From Flavobacteriales bacterium (lineage in GTDB: Bacteria > Bacteroidota > Bacteroidia > Flavobacteriales_F > PHOS-HE28): a stretch of DNA of 57,602 nt. The stretch spans positions 1 to 57,602 of the forward strand of contig JADKCV010000029.1 in NCBI GenBank assembly GCA_016718655.1, in the 5' to 3' direction. The notes under the pieces are model-generated. The model was not told the origin of the DNA. It did not search any database and saw nothing but the letters and a program-made list of their open reading frames with translations. Made by a program: the position numbers and the translations under genes. Shown here one piece after another: positions 34,411 through 44,885 of this stretch; within the stretch, counting starts at the first letter, position 1, and every line of letters starts with the position of its first letter.

Positions 34411-37400
34411 TCCTTGGCACAGGCAGTTGGCGTTCAGTATATCATTGAGGGTAGCCGGGTTGTTGTCTGTGCAGGGGGAACCGATCTGGCCAGGAACCGT
34501 AGGACAGTTGTCCGTTGCATCCGGGATGCCATCGCCATCGGAGTCCGTTCCGATCGGGGTGCATGCACCAGCGATGCATTGTGCGTTCAGATCACACATC
34601 GTGCCGTCGGGAACAGGTGTGCCAACGCACTGACAGTTGGCATTCAGCACATCCCCTGTAGTGCAAGGGCTTTGGTCGTTGCATGGAGAGCCTACCTGGC
34701 CTGCTACATTGGGGCAGGTATCGATCGCATCGCATACGCCATCACCATCGCTGTCCGGTCCCGACGCTCCCGCGCAAACGCAGAAGGCGGAGATCATATC
34801 GTTGATGGTGCAAGGGTTGCCGTCGTTGCAGGAGGATCCGATCTGACCCTGGATGTTCGGACAGTTGTCCTGCGCATCGCAGATGCCATCGTTGTCACTA
34901 TCATCGGCGCCACCGTTCTCCTCCACGCTGACCACGAACTCCCCATCGGCCTCCACCACAACGTAGTAGAGGGTGTTGGGCGCTACGCCGAAGGCGATCA
35001 GCGATGAGCCCGTGGTGATGGCACCGCAGAAGCCGGGAAGGTCGCATCGCCGCTGGCCAGGTGTGCCCCGCTGCCATCGAGCAGGTGCACCACATCGCCG
35101 CCGCAGAGTTCCACATCCAGTGTGGTGGCACAAACACCGGTGGTGTACGTGTAGAACACGTCACGATCATCTGAGGCATTGCCATCGCCGGGTGTGGATG
35201 AACTGGTGTAGGCGTTGGAGTAGCAAGTGGCATCCCCGATGGCACCTGTGGATACAGTAATGTCCACCGCCGTGGCGAAAACATCGCCTGCGCCGGGGGC
35301 TTCGTTAGGGCAATCGTCCTGCGCATCGCAGATGCCGTCGTTGTCACTGTCATCGGCGCCACCGTTCTCCTCCACGCTGACCACGAACTCCCCATCGGCC
35401 TCCACCACAACGTAGTAGAGGGTGTTGGGCGCTACGCCGAAGGCGATCAGCGATGAGCCCGTGGTGATGGCACCGCAGAAGCCGGGCAAGGTCGCATCGC
35501 CGCTGGCCAGGTGTGCCCCGCTGCCATCGAGCAGGTGCACCACATCGCCGCCGCAGAGTTCCACATCCAGTGTGGTGGCACAAACACCGGTGGTGTACGT
35601 GTAGAACACGTCATGATCATCTGAGGCATTGCCATCGCCGGGTGTGGATGAACTGGTGTAGGCGTTGGAGTAGCAAGTGGCATCCCCGATGGCACCTGTG
35701 GATACAGTAATGTCCACCGCCGTGGCGAAAACATCGCCTGCGCCGGGGGCTTCGTTAGGCAATCGTCCTGCGCATCGCAGATGCCGTCGTTGTCACTGTC
35801 ATCGGCGCCACCGTTCTCCTCCACGCTGACCACGAACTCCGCATCGGCCTCCACCACAACATAGTAGAGGGTGTTGGGCGCTACGCCGAAGGCGATCAGC
35901 GATGAGCCCGTGGTGATGGCACCGCAGAAGCCGGGCAAGGTCGCATCGCCGCTGGCCAGGTGTGCGCCGCTGGCATCGAGCAGGTGCACCACATCGCCAC
36001 CGCAGAGTTCCACATCCAGTGTGGTGGCACAAACACCGGTGGTGTAGGTGTAGAACACATCGTGATCATCCGAGGCACTAGCATCGCCGGGCGTACTGGT
36101 AGCTGTGTAGGCGTTGAGTAGCAAGTGGCATCCCCGATGGCACCTGTGGATACAGTAATGTCCACCGCCGTGGCGAAAACATCGCCTGCGCCGGGGGCTT
36201 CGTTAGGGCAATCGTCCTGCGCATCGCAGATGCCGTCGTTGTCACTGTCATCGGCGCCACCGTTCTCCTCCACGCTGACCACGAACTCCGCATCGGCCTC
36301 CACCACAACATAGTAGAGGGTGTTGGGCGCTACGCCGAAGGCGATCAGCGATGAGCCCGTGGTGATGGCACCGCAGAAGCCGGGCAAGGTCGCATCGCCG
36401 CTGGCCAGGTGTGCGCCGCTGGCATCGAGCAGGTGCACCACATCGCCACCGCAGAGTTCCACATCCAGTGTGGTGGCACAAACACCGGTGGTGTACGTGT
36501 AGAACACGTCATGATCATCTGATGCATTGACATCGCCGGGTGTGGATGAACCGGTGTAGGCGTTGGAGTAGCAAGTGGCATCGCCGACGGCGTCACCGCT
36601 CGTGGTGATGTCCACGGCCGTTGCGAAGAGATCACCAGCACCGGGGGCTTGCGTGGGGCAACTATCCTGCGCATCGCAGATGCCGTCGTTGTCACTGTCA
36701 TCGGCGCCACCGTTCTCCTCCACGCTGACCACGAACTCCCCATCGGCCTCCACCACAACGTAGTAGAGGGTGTTGGGCGCTACGCCGAAGGCGCTCAGGG
36801 AAGAGCCGGTGGTGAGGCTTCCGCAGAACGCGGGAAGCGTGGCATCGCCGCTGGCCAGGTGTGCGCCGCTGGCGCTGAGCAGGTGCACCACATCGCCGCC
36901 GCAGAGTTCCACATCCAGTGTGGTGGCACAAACACCGGTGGTGTAGGTGTAGAACACATCGTGATCGTCCGAGGCACTAGCATCGCCGGGCGTACTGGTA
37001 GCGGTGTAGGCGTTGGAGTAGCAAGTGGCATCCCCGATGGCACCTGTGGATACAGTAATGTCCACCGCCGTGGCGAAAACATCGCCTGCGCCGGGGGCTT
37101 CGTTAGGGCAATCGTCCTGCGCATCGCAGATGCCGTCGTTGTCACTGTCATCGGCGCCACCGTTCTCCTCCACGCTGACCACGAACTCCGCATCGGCCTC
37201 CACCACAACATAGTAGAGGGTGTTGGGCGCTACGCCGAAGGCGATCAGGCGATGAGCCCGTGGTGATGGCACCGCAGAAGCCGGGAAGGTCGCATCGCCG
37301 CTGGCCAGGGTGCGCCGCTGGCATCGAGCAGGTGCACCACATCGCCACCGCAGAGTTCCACATCCAGTGTGGTGGCACAAACACCGGTGGTGTACGTGTA

Positions 37401-40400
37401 GAACACGTCATGATCATCTGATGCATTGACATCGCCGGGTGTGGATGAACCGGTGTAGGCGTTGGAGTAGCAAGTGGCATCGCCGACGGCGTCACCGCTC
37501 GTGGTGATGTCCACGGCCGTTGCGAAGAGATCACCAGCACCGGGGGCTTGCGTGGGGCAACTATCCTGCGCATCGCAGATGCCGTCGTTGTCACTGTCAT
37601 CGGCGCCACCGTTCTCCTCCACGCTGACCACGAACTCCGCATCGGCCTCCACCACAACATAGTAGAGGGTGTTGGGCACTACGCCGAAGGCGATCAGCGA
37701 TGAGCCGGTGGTGATGGCACCGCAGAAGCCGGGCAAGGTCGCATCGCCGCTGGCCAGGTGTGCGCCGCTGGCATCGAGCAGGTGCACCACATCGCCGCCG
37801 CAGAGTTCCACATCCAGTGTGGTGGCACAAACACCGGTGGTGTACGTGTAGAACACGTCATGATCACCGGAAGCGCTGGCATCGCCGGGCGTACTGGTAG
37901 CGGTGTAGGCGTTGGAGTAGCAAGTGGCATCCCCGATGGCACCTGTGGATACAGTAATGTCCACCGCCGTGGCGAAAACATCGCCTGCGCCGGGCGCCTC
38001 GTTAGGGCAACTATCCTGCGCATCGCAGATACCGTCATTGTCGCTGTCATCGGCAGGGATCTCCACCACGCCGTACATGTACACGCCGACATCAAAGCCG
38101 TACGGCAGGAACCCGTTGGTTTCATCGAACCACTGCGGTGCACGCGGCTCGCTCGGCCAGAAGATGCCAGCGTAGCGCTCACCGCTCAAGTTGCTGGGCT
38201 CGCCGGGTGTCCAATTCGTGTACGTGCTGGCCTCGCCGCTGCTCCAAACGAACTCATCCTCTGTGGCTAGATCGTTGAACCCGATCCAAAGGCCTCTCTC
38301 CACGGGGCCGCTTTGGGTGAAGGTGTTGTAGATGAAGGCATCCTCTGCAGCATTGTTGATGGTGACCAAGTGCCCGCCCAGCGAAACCGCGGCCGCTTCG
38401 GCATTGGTCCAGTTGCTTCGGCTCAACAACATGTACGTGCTGCAGCCGTTCGTCACGGTCTGTATCACGTAGGGGTTGCACAGGTCGCTGAGGCCATCGT
38501 TGTTGGCGTCGGGTATCTGGCCCGCACACACGCAGTTCGCGTCGATCACATCGTTCGCCGTGCAAGGGTTGCCATCGTCACACGCAAAGCCAATGCTGCC
38601 GGGGCTGCTCGGGCACTGGTCCAGCAGGTCGCAGATGCCATCGGAATCGCCATCCGGCAGCGGAGTGCCGGCACATCCGCACCAAGGCTGTACCACATCG
38701 TTCTCCGTGCAGGCGTTGAAGTCATCGCAAGCGCTTCCCACAGGCAAGGACTGATAAGGGCAGGGGTCCGCCTCATCGCAAAGACCGTCCAGATCGAGGT
38801 CACTTATGCATACACCAGCGCAACCGCAGTTGGTGGTGAGCGTGTCGTTCTGCGTGTACGCGAGACCATCGTCGCAGGGATCTCCAACGGTGCAGGTCAC
38901 ACCATCCGGTGTGTACTCCCACACGTCGCCGAGCACACCGTTGACGTTACCGCCGGTAGCAACATACCCTTTGTCATTCAGTGCGAAAGCGACTGCGGCT
39001 GACCGATCCACACCAGGCAATGGTGTGCGCAATGTCCATGTATCCGCAGTGGGGTCGTATTCCCAGAAGTCCTGCAAGGTGCCGCTGGCATCTTGACCTG
39101 TTCCGAGGTAACCCTTGCCGTTCAAGGAGAATCCGACTGAAGTAGCACGAGGAGTACCACCGAAGTTGGACCTGGGCGACCACGTGAGCGAGACCGCATC
39201 GAACTCGTAGAAGTCGTTCAGCAAAACGCCAGGACCAGATGCTCCTGTGCCCACATAGCCCTTGTTACCGATGGAGAATGCAGTTGCCAATGCACGCGGA
39301 TCCCCTGGGAAGTCTGCTAGTTGCGTCCATCCGTTCGTGGTAGGGTCGAACTCATGGAAATCCTGCACGTTACCGAACTCGGTTTGACCGGTTCCCACGT
39401 AGCCCTTGCCATTCGCACTGAAGGCCACGCCACGGTAGCGACCAGGGAAGCCACTCGCACCGCTGCTCCAAAGCCATGCCCATGAATTCGATGCCGGATC
39501 ATAGCGCCGCAGATCGGCGATGTGCAGCGCATTCTGGTCGTTGCCATCACCCACGTAGCCGAAGTCGCCGATGGCGAAGGCGTAGGCACCGGTGCGAGGC
39601 ACATCGATGTCCGCCATTTGCGACCAGCTATCGCTTACAGGATCATAGCGCCACAGGTCTTGGAAGAGCGTTGCACCGTCCTCGCCCGTGCCCATGTAGC
39701 CGTAGTTGCCGATGGTGAAGGAGACCGCGTTCGCGCGCGGGAAACCGGAGAAGGCGGCTTGTTGGGTCCATGCGTCGCTACTCACTTGTGTGCCAGCGCA
39801 AATACAGGCACTAGTGATGACATCGTTGGTTGTGTTGGCATCGCCATCATCACAGGTATCGCCTTGCTGGCCGGTTAGCGTTGGGCAATTGTCTTGTGCA
39901 TCGCATACCCCATCGTTGTCGCTATCCGCATAGTAGCCGGTACAGTTGCAGTTGCCCCCGAACACCAGGTAGAGTTGGTCATCCAGCGTGCACGGGTTAC
40001 CGTCGTCGCATGGTGTACCTGAAACACCGGGGAGCAAGGGGCAGTTATCCACCTCGTCGCAGATGCCATCACCATCCGCATCGTTCACGCACGTGCCTTG
40101 GCACATACAAAGGCCATTGAGCGCATCATTTCCGGTGTAGGCAAGCCCGTCGTCGCAGGGCGAGCCGGGGTAGTTGGTTCCTCCGATCACCCCGTTGCAA
40201 TCGGGCTGCGCGTTCTGGGTGTACATGCGCATGTCGGCGATGGTGGCGACCGGATCTCCACTGTAGCCGCCAACGAGAAAGGCCTTATCGGCGATGGTGA
40301 AAGCCGCCGCAGAACTCCGTGGTTGCGGACCAGGCGCAGTTACCTGTATCCATGAGTCGAGCCCGGGGCGATACTCGTAGCAGTCATTGAAACGCTCCAA

Positions 40401-43151
40401 CGCGCCGAGTCCACATGCCACATAGCCTGCATGTCCGATGCTGAAACCGATAGCTGCCCGTCGCGCAGCACCGGGGTAGGATGCCCTACTGGTCCAGGAG
40501 TTCGTGAGCGGGTCATAGGCGTGGAGATCCGTCAGATCATTGAAGGTTTCGTCAGCTCCGCCACAGAGGTAGCCGATCCCATCCACCGTGAAGGAGGTCG
40601 CGAACCACCGCGAAGGCGCCGGCGCGTTCGCCCGTGGACTCCAAGTATCGCTTACCGGATCGTAGGCCCAGAAGTCATCCAGTGTCGTTGACCCGAACAA
40701 CCCCGTTCCCGCGAATCCCAAGCCGTTCAGCGCGAAGGCGATGGGTCTGCGGCGTGCACTGTTGGGAATGGGAGCTCGGGGGATCCACGTATTGAGCATC
40801 GGGTCATAGGCCCACAGCTCGTTCACCTCGCCGCCGTTGTTCAGTCCGCCGACCACATAGCCTTTTCCGTTGACAACGAATGTCGCGGAAGCGGCATTCA
40901 CTCCCCCGCCGAAGTCCGCTACCTGCGACCAGGCATCGATCGATGGATCGTAGGCCCAGACGTCGTCGGAGATGTCGAGCCCGAAGGGGGAGAAGAAGCC
41001 GCCACCTAGATAACCGATTTCGTTCAGGGTGAAGCTGAAAGGCTGTGCTCGACCGCCACCGCCGAAGTCGGAGCGCTGTACCCAGCTGTTCGTGCTCGGG
41101 ATGCCTGCGCAAATACAATTGGCGTCGAACACATCGTTGGTGGTGGTGGCGTTGCCATCGTTGCATGGTGTACCAGGGTAGTTCGTTCCGCCGACCACCC
41201 CGTTGCAATCCGGTTGCGGGTTCTGGGTGTACATGCGCAAGTCGGCGATCGTTGTATTGGCACCACCGGCGTAGCCACCTACCAAGTAGCCTTGCATTCC
41301 AATGGTGAAGGCCATGCCCACTTCGCGTCCTTCGGGTCCCGGGGCGGCCACCTCGTTCCACAGGTTGTTCCCAGGTTGGTACTCCCAGCACTCGTTCAAG
41401 CGTATGAAACTTGAGGTTGAACCACCTGCCACGTATCCTGCGTGACCGATGCTGAAGCCTGTGGCCCACCGACGCCCAATGCTTGGCAACGATGCGCGCG
41501 AATTCCATGTATTGGCAACTGGATCATAGGCTTGTAGATCACCCAGAACGTTGAAGGCATCGTCCGCCCCACCGAATACATACCCGAGCCCATCTACCGT
41601 GAATGACGCACTTCCTGAACGTGCAACGCCGCTGAGGTCCGCGCGCTGGAGCCAGCTGTCGGAACTGGGGTCGTAGCGCCAGAAGTCGTTCATGGACGCC
41701 ATTGGTCCATAACTGAAGCCTCCGCCCATGTAGCCGTAAGCGCCTAAGGCGAAACCGAATGGGCGGAAACGTGGATCTCCCGGGAATGCTGCGCGTTCGT
41801 TCCAGCTATTGGTGTTCGGATCATAGGCCCACAAGGCATTAACCTCCGTTACGTATACGTAGCCGGTACCACCTATGCTGAAGCCCAAGCCTCCTGTAGC
41901 GCCAGTGACCGGCAACGAGGCCATTTGGTTCCATGCGTTGGTGGCGGGATCGTAGGTCCAAGTATCATTGAAGGTAGCCCCTCCACTATTCGAGCCTCCT
42001 CCAACGAAGCCTTTGCCAGCCAGCGCAAAGCTGAATCCACCTCCACGTTGACCACCGCCGAAGTCGGCGCGTTGCACCCAGCTGTTCGTGCTCGGGGTGC
42101 CTGCGCAAATGCAATTACTGCCAAACACATCGTTGGTGGTGCTGGCGTTGCCATCATCGCAGCTCGTCCCTGGCAGGGCTGTTCCGTTCGGAACGCCAAG
42201 ACAGTCCAGTTGAGGATCGGGTGTGTACTCCCACCAATCGTTGAAGTTGGGCCCAAAGTTGCCCATGCCGAAATAGCCCTTGTTGCCTAAGCTGGTCGCT
42301 GTAGCCAGGTAGCGGGTGACGTTGCTCGCACGTTGGGTCCATGTGCCGTTCAGCGTGTTGAATTCCCAGAGGTCGTTGTAGGAGGCTACACCCACGTCCA
42401 CGCCGCCGTGGACGAAGCCGCGCGTACCGATGCTGAAGGCAGCTGCGTTGGTGCGCACCGCTCCTGGGAAGTTCCCCAGCTGGATCCACGTGTCGTCTTG
42501 TGGGTCATAAGCCCACATGTCCTGTTGTTCGTTCGCGCCGTTGGTACCCGTTCCGAAGTAGCCCTTGCCGTTCGCGCTGAAGGCGATGGCACCGTAACGT
42601 CCTCCTCCGGGGAAGGAAGTGCGCTGCGTCCATGTGTCCGTTACCGGGTCATACTCCCACAGGTCCGACCGTATCGCCGTATCCAACCCGCCGCATACAT
42701 AGGCCTTGCCCGCAACGGTGAAGGCCGCACTCAGTATGCGCACCGCCGTGGGTGTGGCTATGGGGGCTGAGGCTTTTGGGGTCCATTGGTTCGCCGCTGG
42801 ATCATAGGCCCACAATTGACCGGCAGGGAAGACTGTGCCGCAACCCACATAGCCGAGGGAGCCGATTGTGAATGCCACACCGCGACTGATGAGCCCTCCA
42901 CCGTAGTCCGCTTGCTGCGACCATGTATCTGTTGTGGGGTCATAGGCCCAGCAGTCGGCTAGGTCATAGTCAGATCCGGCTACTTGATGCTGGCCACCAA
43001 CGAGGAAGACCTTGCCGTTCAAGCCGAAGCTCATCGGAGCAAGCCGTGCATCGGCCGGCAGGCTCGACCGTTGCAGCCAGCTATTGCCGAACAGGTGACC
43101 ACCGGTGATGCACAGCAGTGTACCGAGTAGAAGGGAGTACAGCTTTTTCAT
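33061..43151 (-). CDS. Giant T9SS surface protein: kelch + C-type lectin + seven 150-aa repeats + shared C-terminal module (frame broken in the repeats)
   Basis: The reconstructed protein is about 3,360 aa. Order: signal peptide (MKKLYSLLLGTLLCITGGHL); three long blocks of kelch repeats (patterns WAYDPxTDTWxQ and GKGYxGxG), separated by Cys-rich links such as CDDGNASTTNDVFGSNCICA; a C-type lectin domain at about residues 1,560-1,690 (TNGCSTYMLLS ... RGLWIGFND ... TNWTPGEPSN); seven tandem 150-aa units each opening with the TSP3-like DSDNDGICDAQD; more TSP3 repeats; the shared ~445-aa module and a T9SS type A end (LVNITAGDNTYTERLVIQP). The frame is lost at about 35040, 35757, 36117 and 37250-37310, all single-base differences between repeat copies, so I treat it as one gene. 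Likely a surface adhesin or carbohydrate-binding protein. It is preceded by a DUF4907 gene. Confidence 0.8.
34871..38016 (-). repeat. Seven tandem 450-bp repeats in the giant gene
   Basis: Unit starts (at the word tgcgcatcgc) are 34871, 35320, 35769, 36218, 36668, 37118 and 37567, ending at 38016. Lengths are 449, 449, 449, 450, 450, 449 and 450; each 449-bp unit carries a net one-base loss that breaks the frame. Each unit encodes a TSP3-like calcium loop plus a beta-sandwich with TYTTGVCATTLDVELCGGD and PNTLYYVVVEAD. Two units (36218 and 37118) are a distinct subtype (DLFATAVDITTSGDAVGD). Confidence 0.9.
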
Positions 43152-43172
43152 GGGTCCGTAGGTTGGCCGGTT

Positions 43173-43547
43173 TCAGGGAATGATGTTCGATCCGCGCAAT
43201 TCCTCCTTCGTCACCGTCGGCGGCATTTCCCCGCGCTTCACCTTGTCGGCGACCAGCCTGGCAAGCTTTTCCGCGTCGGCTTTCGTGGCGCAACCCGTGT
43301 TGCCCGGCTGCCCGGGAATGTTCGTTTGCCGCACGAGCAGCTTGCCATCCGCGAGGACCTCGTAGCCGTAGGTGCCGTTGGGCGCAACGATGATGCGGTG
43401 GGTGATGGCCGCCGTACTGGGCGTTCGCGGGAATTCCCCGGCTGCCGCGGTGGTGGCGGGCTGGCCTTCGGTGTTGCGCTGCGCCAGTTGGGCGGAGGCG
43501 CCGAGGCTTGTGAAAAGAAGCAGGAAGAGCAGGGCGGATCGGGTCAT
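43173..43547 (-). CDS. DUF4907 protein
   Basis: 124 aa: signal peptide MTRSALLFLLLFTSLGASAQ, a low-complexity linker, then a DUF4907-like domain (GTYGYEVLADGKLLVRQTNI, NTGCATKADAEKLARLVADK, PPTVTKEEL). Function unknown; secreted or periplasmic. It ends only 21 bases before the giant kelch gene on the same strand and is surely co-transcribed with it. I recall DUF4907 genes next to kelch-repeat genes in other Bacteroidota, so a helper or partner role for the kelch protein is plausible. Confidence 0.75.
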   Translation of the reverse strand: MTRSALLFLLLFTSLGASAQLAQRNTEGQPATTAAAGEFPRTPSTAAITHRIIVAPNGTYGYEVLADGKLLVRQTNIPGQPGNTGCATKADAEKLARLVADKVKRGEMPPTVTKEELRGSNIIP

Positions 43548-43638
43548 GGCCTTGGATTTAGTGGATCACCGGAAGTGATCCTGCAAGGCTATCGGCGATC
43601 GATCAGCCATTCAACCGCATGATAGTGGGTGAGGTGGG

Positions 43639-43735
43639 GAACCGAAGAACCGAAAAACAAGGAATGCAGAACCGAAGAAGTTGACCAAAGGCACTTCTAC
43701 ATTCTTCGGTTCCATGTTCTGCGGTTTTGCGGTTC
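43639..43735. repeat. Left 97-bp hairpin-forming repeat of the four-helix-bundle element
   Basis: Starts gaaccgaagaaccgaaaaac and ends gcggttttgcggttc. Inside, GCAGAACCGAAGAA pairs with TTCTTCGGTT...GTTCTGC, so it can fold into a long hairpin. The same sequence with few changes recurs at 44132-44227 in the same orientation. Confidence 0.8.
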
Positions 43736-43764
43736 AAGTACCTTGGTTTTCGAACCACGACCCC

Positions 43765-44148
43765 ATGACCGCCAAGCACCCATTCGACCTTCAAGAGCGG
43801 CTCATCGACTTTGCGGTCCAAGTGATCCGTATGGTTGATGACTTGCCGAGCACCGCAGCGGGCAAACTGCTTGCGGACCAGCTGCTACGCTCCGGGACAT
43901 CACCCGCATTGCACTACGGAGAAGCGCAAGGAGCCGAGTCCAAGCGCGACTTCATCCACAAGATGAAAGTGGCCCTGAAGGAGCTGCGCGAGACACACGC
44001 CTGCATGCGCATCATCAAGAAGGCTGAGCTTCACCCCGACACGGCTATCGGGGAGAGCGGCCTGAAGGAATGCTCGGAGCTTGTGGCCATCTTTCAAAGC
44101 AGTGTGAAGACAGCTCAACGGAACACCCAACGAACCGCAGAACCGTAG
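43765..44148 (+). CDS. Four-helix-bundle protein (S23/IVP family)
   Basis: 127 aa from the ATG at 43765, all helical: HPFDLQERLIDFAVQVIRMV, GKLLADQLLRSGTSPALHYG, EAQGAESKRDFIHKMKVALK, and a C-terminal helix ending at AQRNTQRTAEP. The central RSGTS..A..GEAQ...SKRDFIHKMKVALKE is characteristic of the family first found in intervening sequences of 23S rRNA. It is related in fold to the Avd protein of diversity-generating retroelements. The biochemical role is unknown. The last codons and the stop lie inside the right flanking repeat. It is the only plus-strand gene between 32 and 57.6 kb. Confidence 0.85.
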   Translation: MTAKHPFDLQERLIDFAVQVIRMVDDLPSTAAGKLLADQLLRSGTSPALHYGEAQGAESKRDFIHKMKVALKELRETHACMRIIKKAELHPDTAIGESGLKECSELVAIFQSSVKTAQRNTQRTAEP

Positions 44149-44227
44149 AACAAGGAATGCAGAACCGAAGAAGTTGCCCAAAGGCACTTCTACATTCTTC
44201 GGTTCAATGTTCTGCGGTTTTCGGTTC
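44132..44227. repeat. Right 96-bp hairpin-forming repeat of the four-helix-bundle element
   Basis: Starts gaaccgcagaaccgtagaac and ends gcggttttcggttc; same orientation and same inner hairpin as 43639-43735. It contains the stop codon of the four-helix gene and ends at the stop of the response regulator on the other strand (44229). Confidence 0.8.
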
Positions 44228-44228
44228 C

Positions 44229-44858
44229 CTACCGGTCGAACACCTTGTTCAAGGCATCCGTGCGGCTCTGTACCTGGAGCTTGGTGTAGATGTCCCTAAT
44301 ATAACTGCGCACGGTATCGATCTTCAGTTCCATACGGTCGGCGATCTCCTTGTAGCGATAACCGCCGGCGAGCTGGTCCAGGACTTCGCGCTCGCGCTTG
44401 GTGAGGCTTTCCAGCAAGGCGCTGTTGCTCTTCTTGCGCGGTACACTATCCACCAGTTTCCGGGCGATGTGCAAACTCATCGGCGAACCACCGGCATGGA
44501 TGTCGTGGATGGCACGCACCACTTGTTCCGGCGGTGCGCTTTTCAGCAGGTAGCCCGTGGCACCGGCGCTCAGCGCATTGAAGATGTTCTCGTTGTCCTC
44601 GAAGACTGTGCTCACCAGGTATTGCACCTGCTCGCGCTTCGGCTTGCATTCAGCGATGCACGCGATGCCTGTGATACCCGGCAGGTTGATGTCCATCAGC
44701 ACCACGTCCAGGTCTTCCAGGCCGCTGGTGCGGGCCATGAACTCCTCGGCGCTGCTGTAGCTGCCCTTCCAGTGCAGGTCGCCCTCGCGCTCCACGATGC
44801 GCTGCACGCTGGCGCGGAGCACGGGATCATCTTCAACGATGGCGACACGGATGGGCAT
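44229..44858 (-). CDS. LuxR/NarL-type response regulator
   Basis: 209 aa. The receiver domain (residues 1-120) has the acidic pair E9-D10/D11 in VAIVEDD, phospho-acceptor D56 in DVVLMDINLPG, and the conserved Lys in GYLLKSAPPEQ. The C-terminal LuxR helix-turn-helix shows SLTKREREVLDQLAGGYRYK and MELKIDTVRSYIRDIYTKL. It is activated by phosphorylation and binds DNA. It starts 27 bases after the propeller histidine kinase, its evident partner. Targets are unknown; the neighbouring surface-protein genes are the nearest candidates. Confidence 0.95.
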   Translation of the reverse strand: MPIRVAIVEDDPVLRASVQRIVEREGDLHWKGSYSSAEEFMARTSGLEDLDVVLMDINLPGITGIACIAECKPKREQVQYLVSTVFEDNENIFNALSAGATGYLLKSAPPEQVVRAIHDIHAGGSPMSLHIARKLVDSVPRKKSNSALLESLTKREREVLDQLAGGYRYKEIADRMELKIDTVRSYIRDIYTKLQVQSRTDALNKVFDR

Positions 44859-44885
44859 CAGGAGCGGTGCGAAGTTATCGTGACG

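Larger units (their letters stand above)
43639..44227 (+). mobile_element. Putative small element: four-helix-bundle gene between hairpin direct repeats
   Basis: A ~590-bp unit of two near-identical ~97-bp repeats flanking one gene of the 23S rRNA intervening-sequence protein type. In rRNA such genes sit inside stem-forming insertions, and here the flanking repeats are themselves stem-forming. It lies between the DUF4907 gene and the response regulator. Whether it moves is not shown; no transposase is present. Confidence 0.45.

Noticed and set aside
35040..37310. Programmed ribosomal frameshifting in the repeat array
   Set aside because: Breaks occur at different places in different copies and other copies are intact at each place, which fits base-calling errors better.
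34871..38016. Regularly spaced repeats as a CRISPR array
   Set aside because: Units are 450 bp and coding throughout, with no short repeat-spacer pattern.
37758..43765. Diversity-generating retroelement: C-type lectin protein plus nearby four-helix (Avd-like) gene
   Set aside because: No reverse transcriptase or template repeat is visible, the lectin domain is internal rather than at the C-terminus, and the four-helix gene sits between its own flanking repeats.
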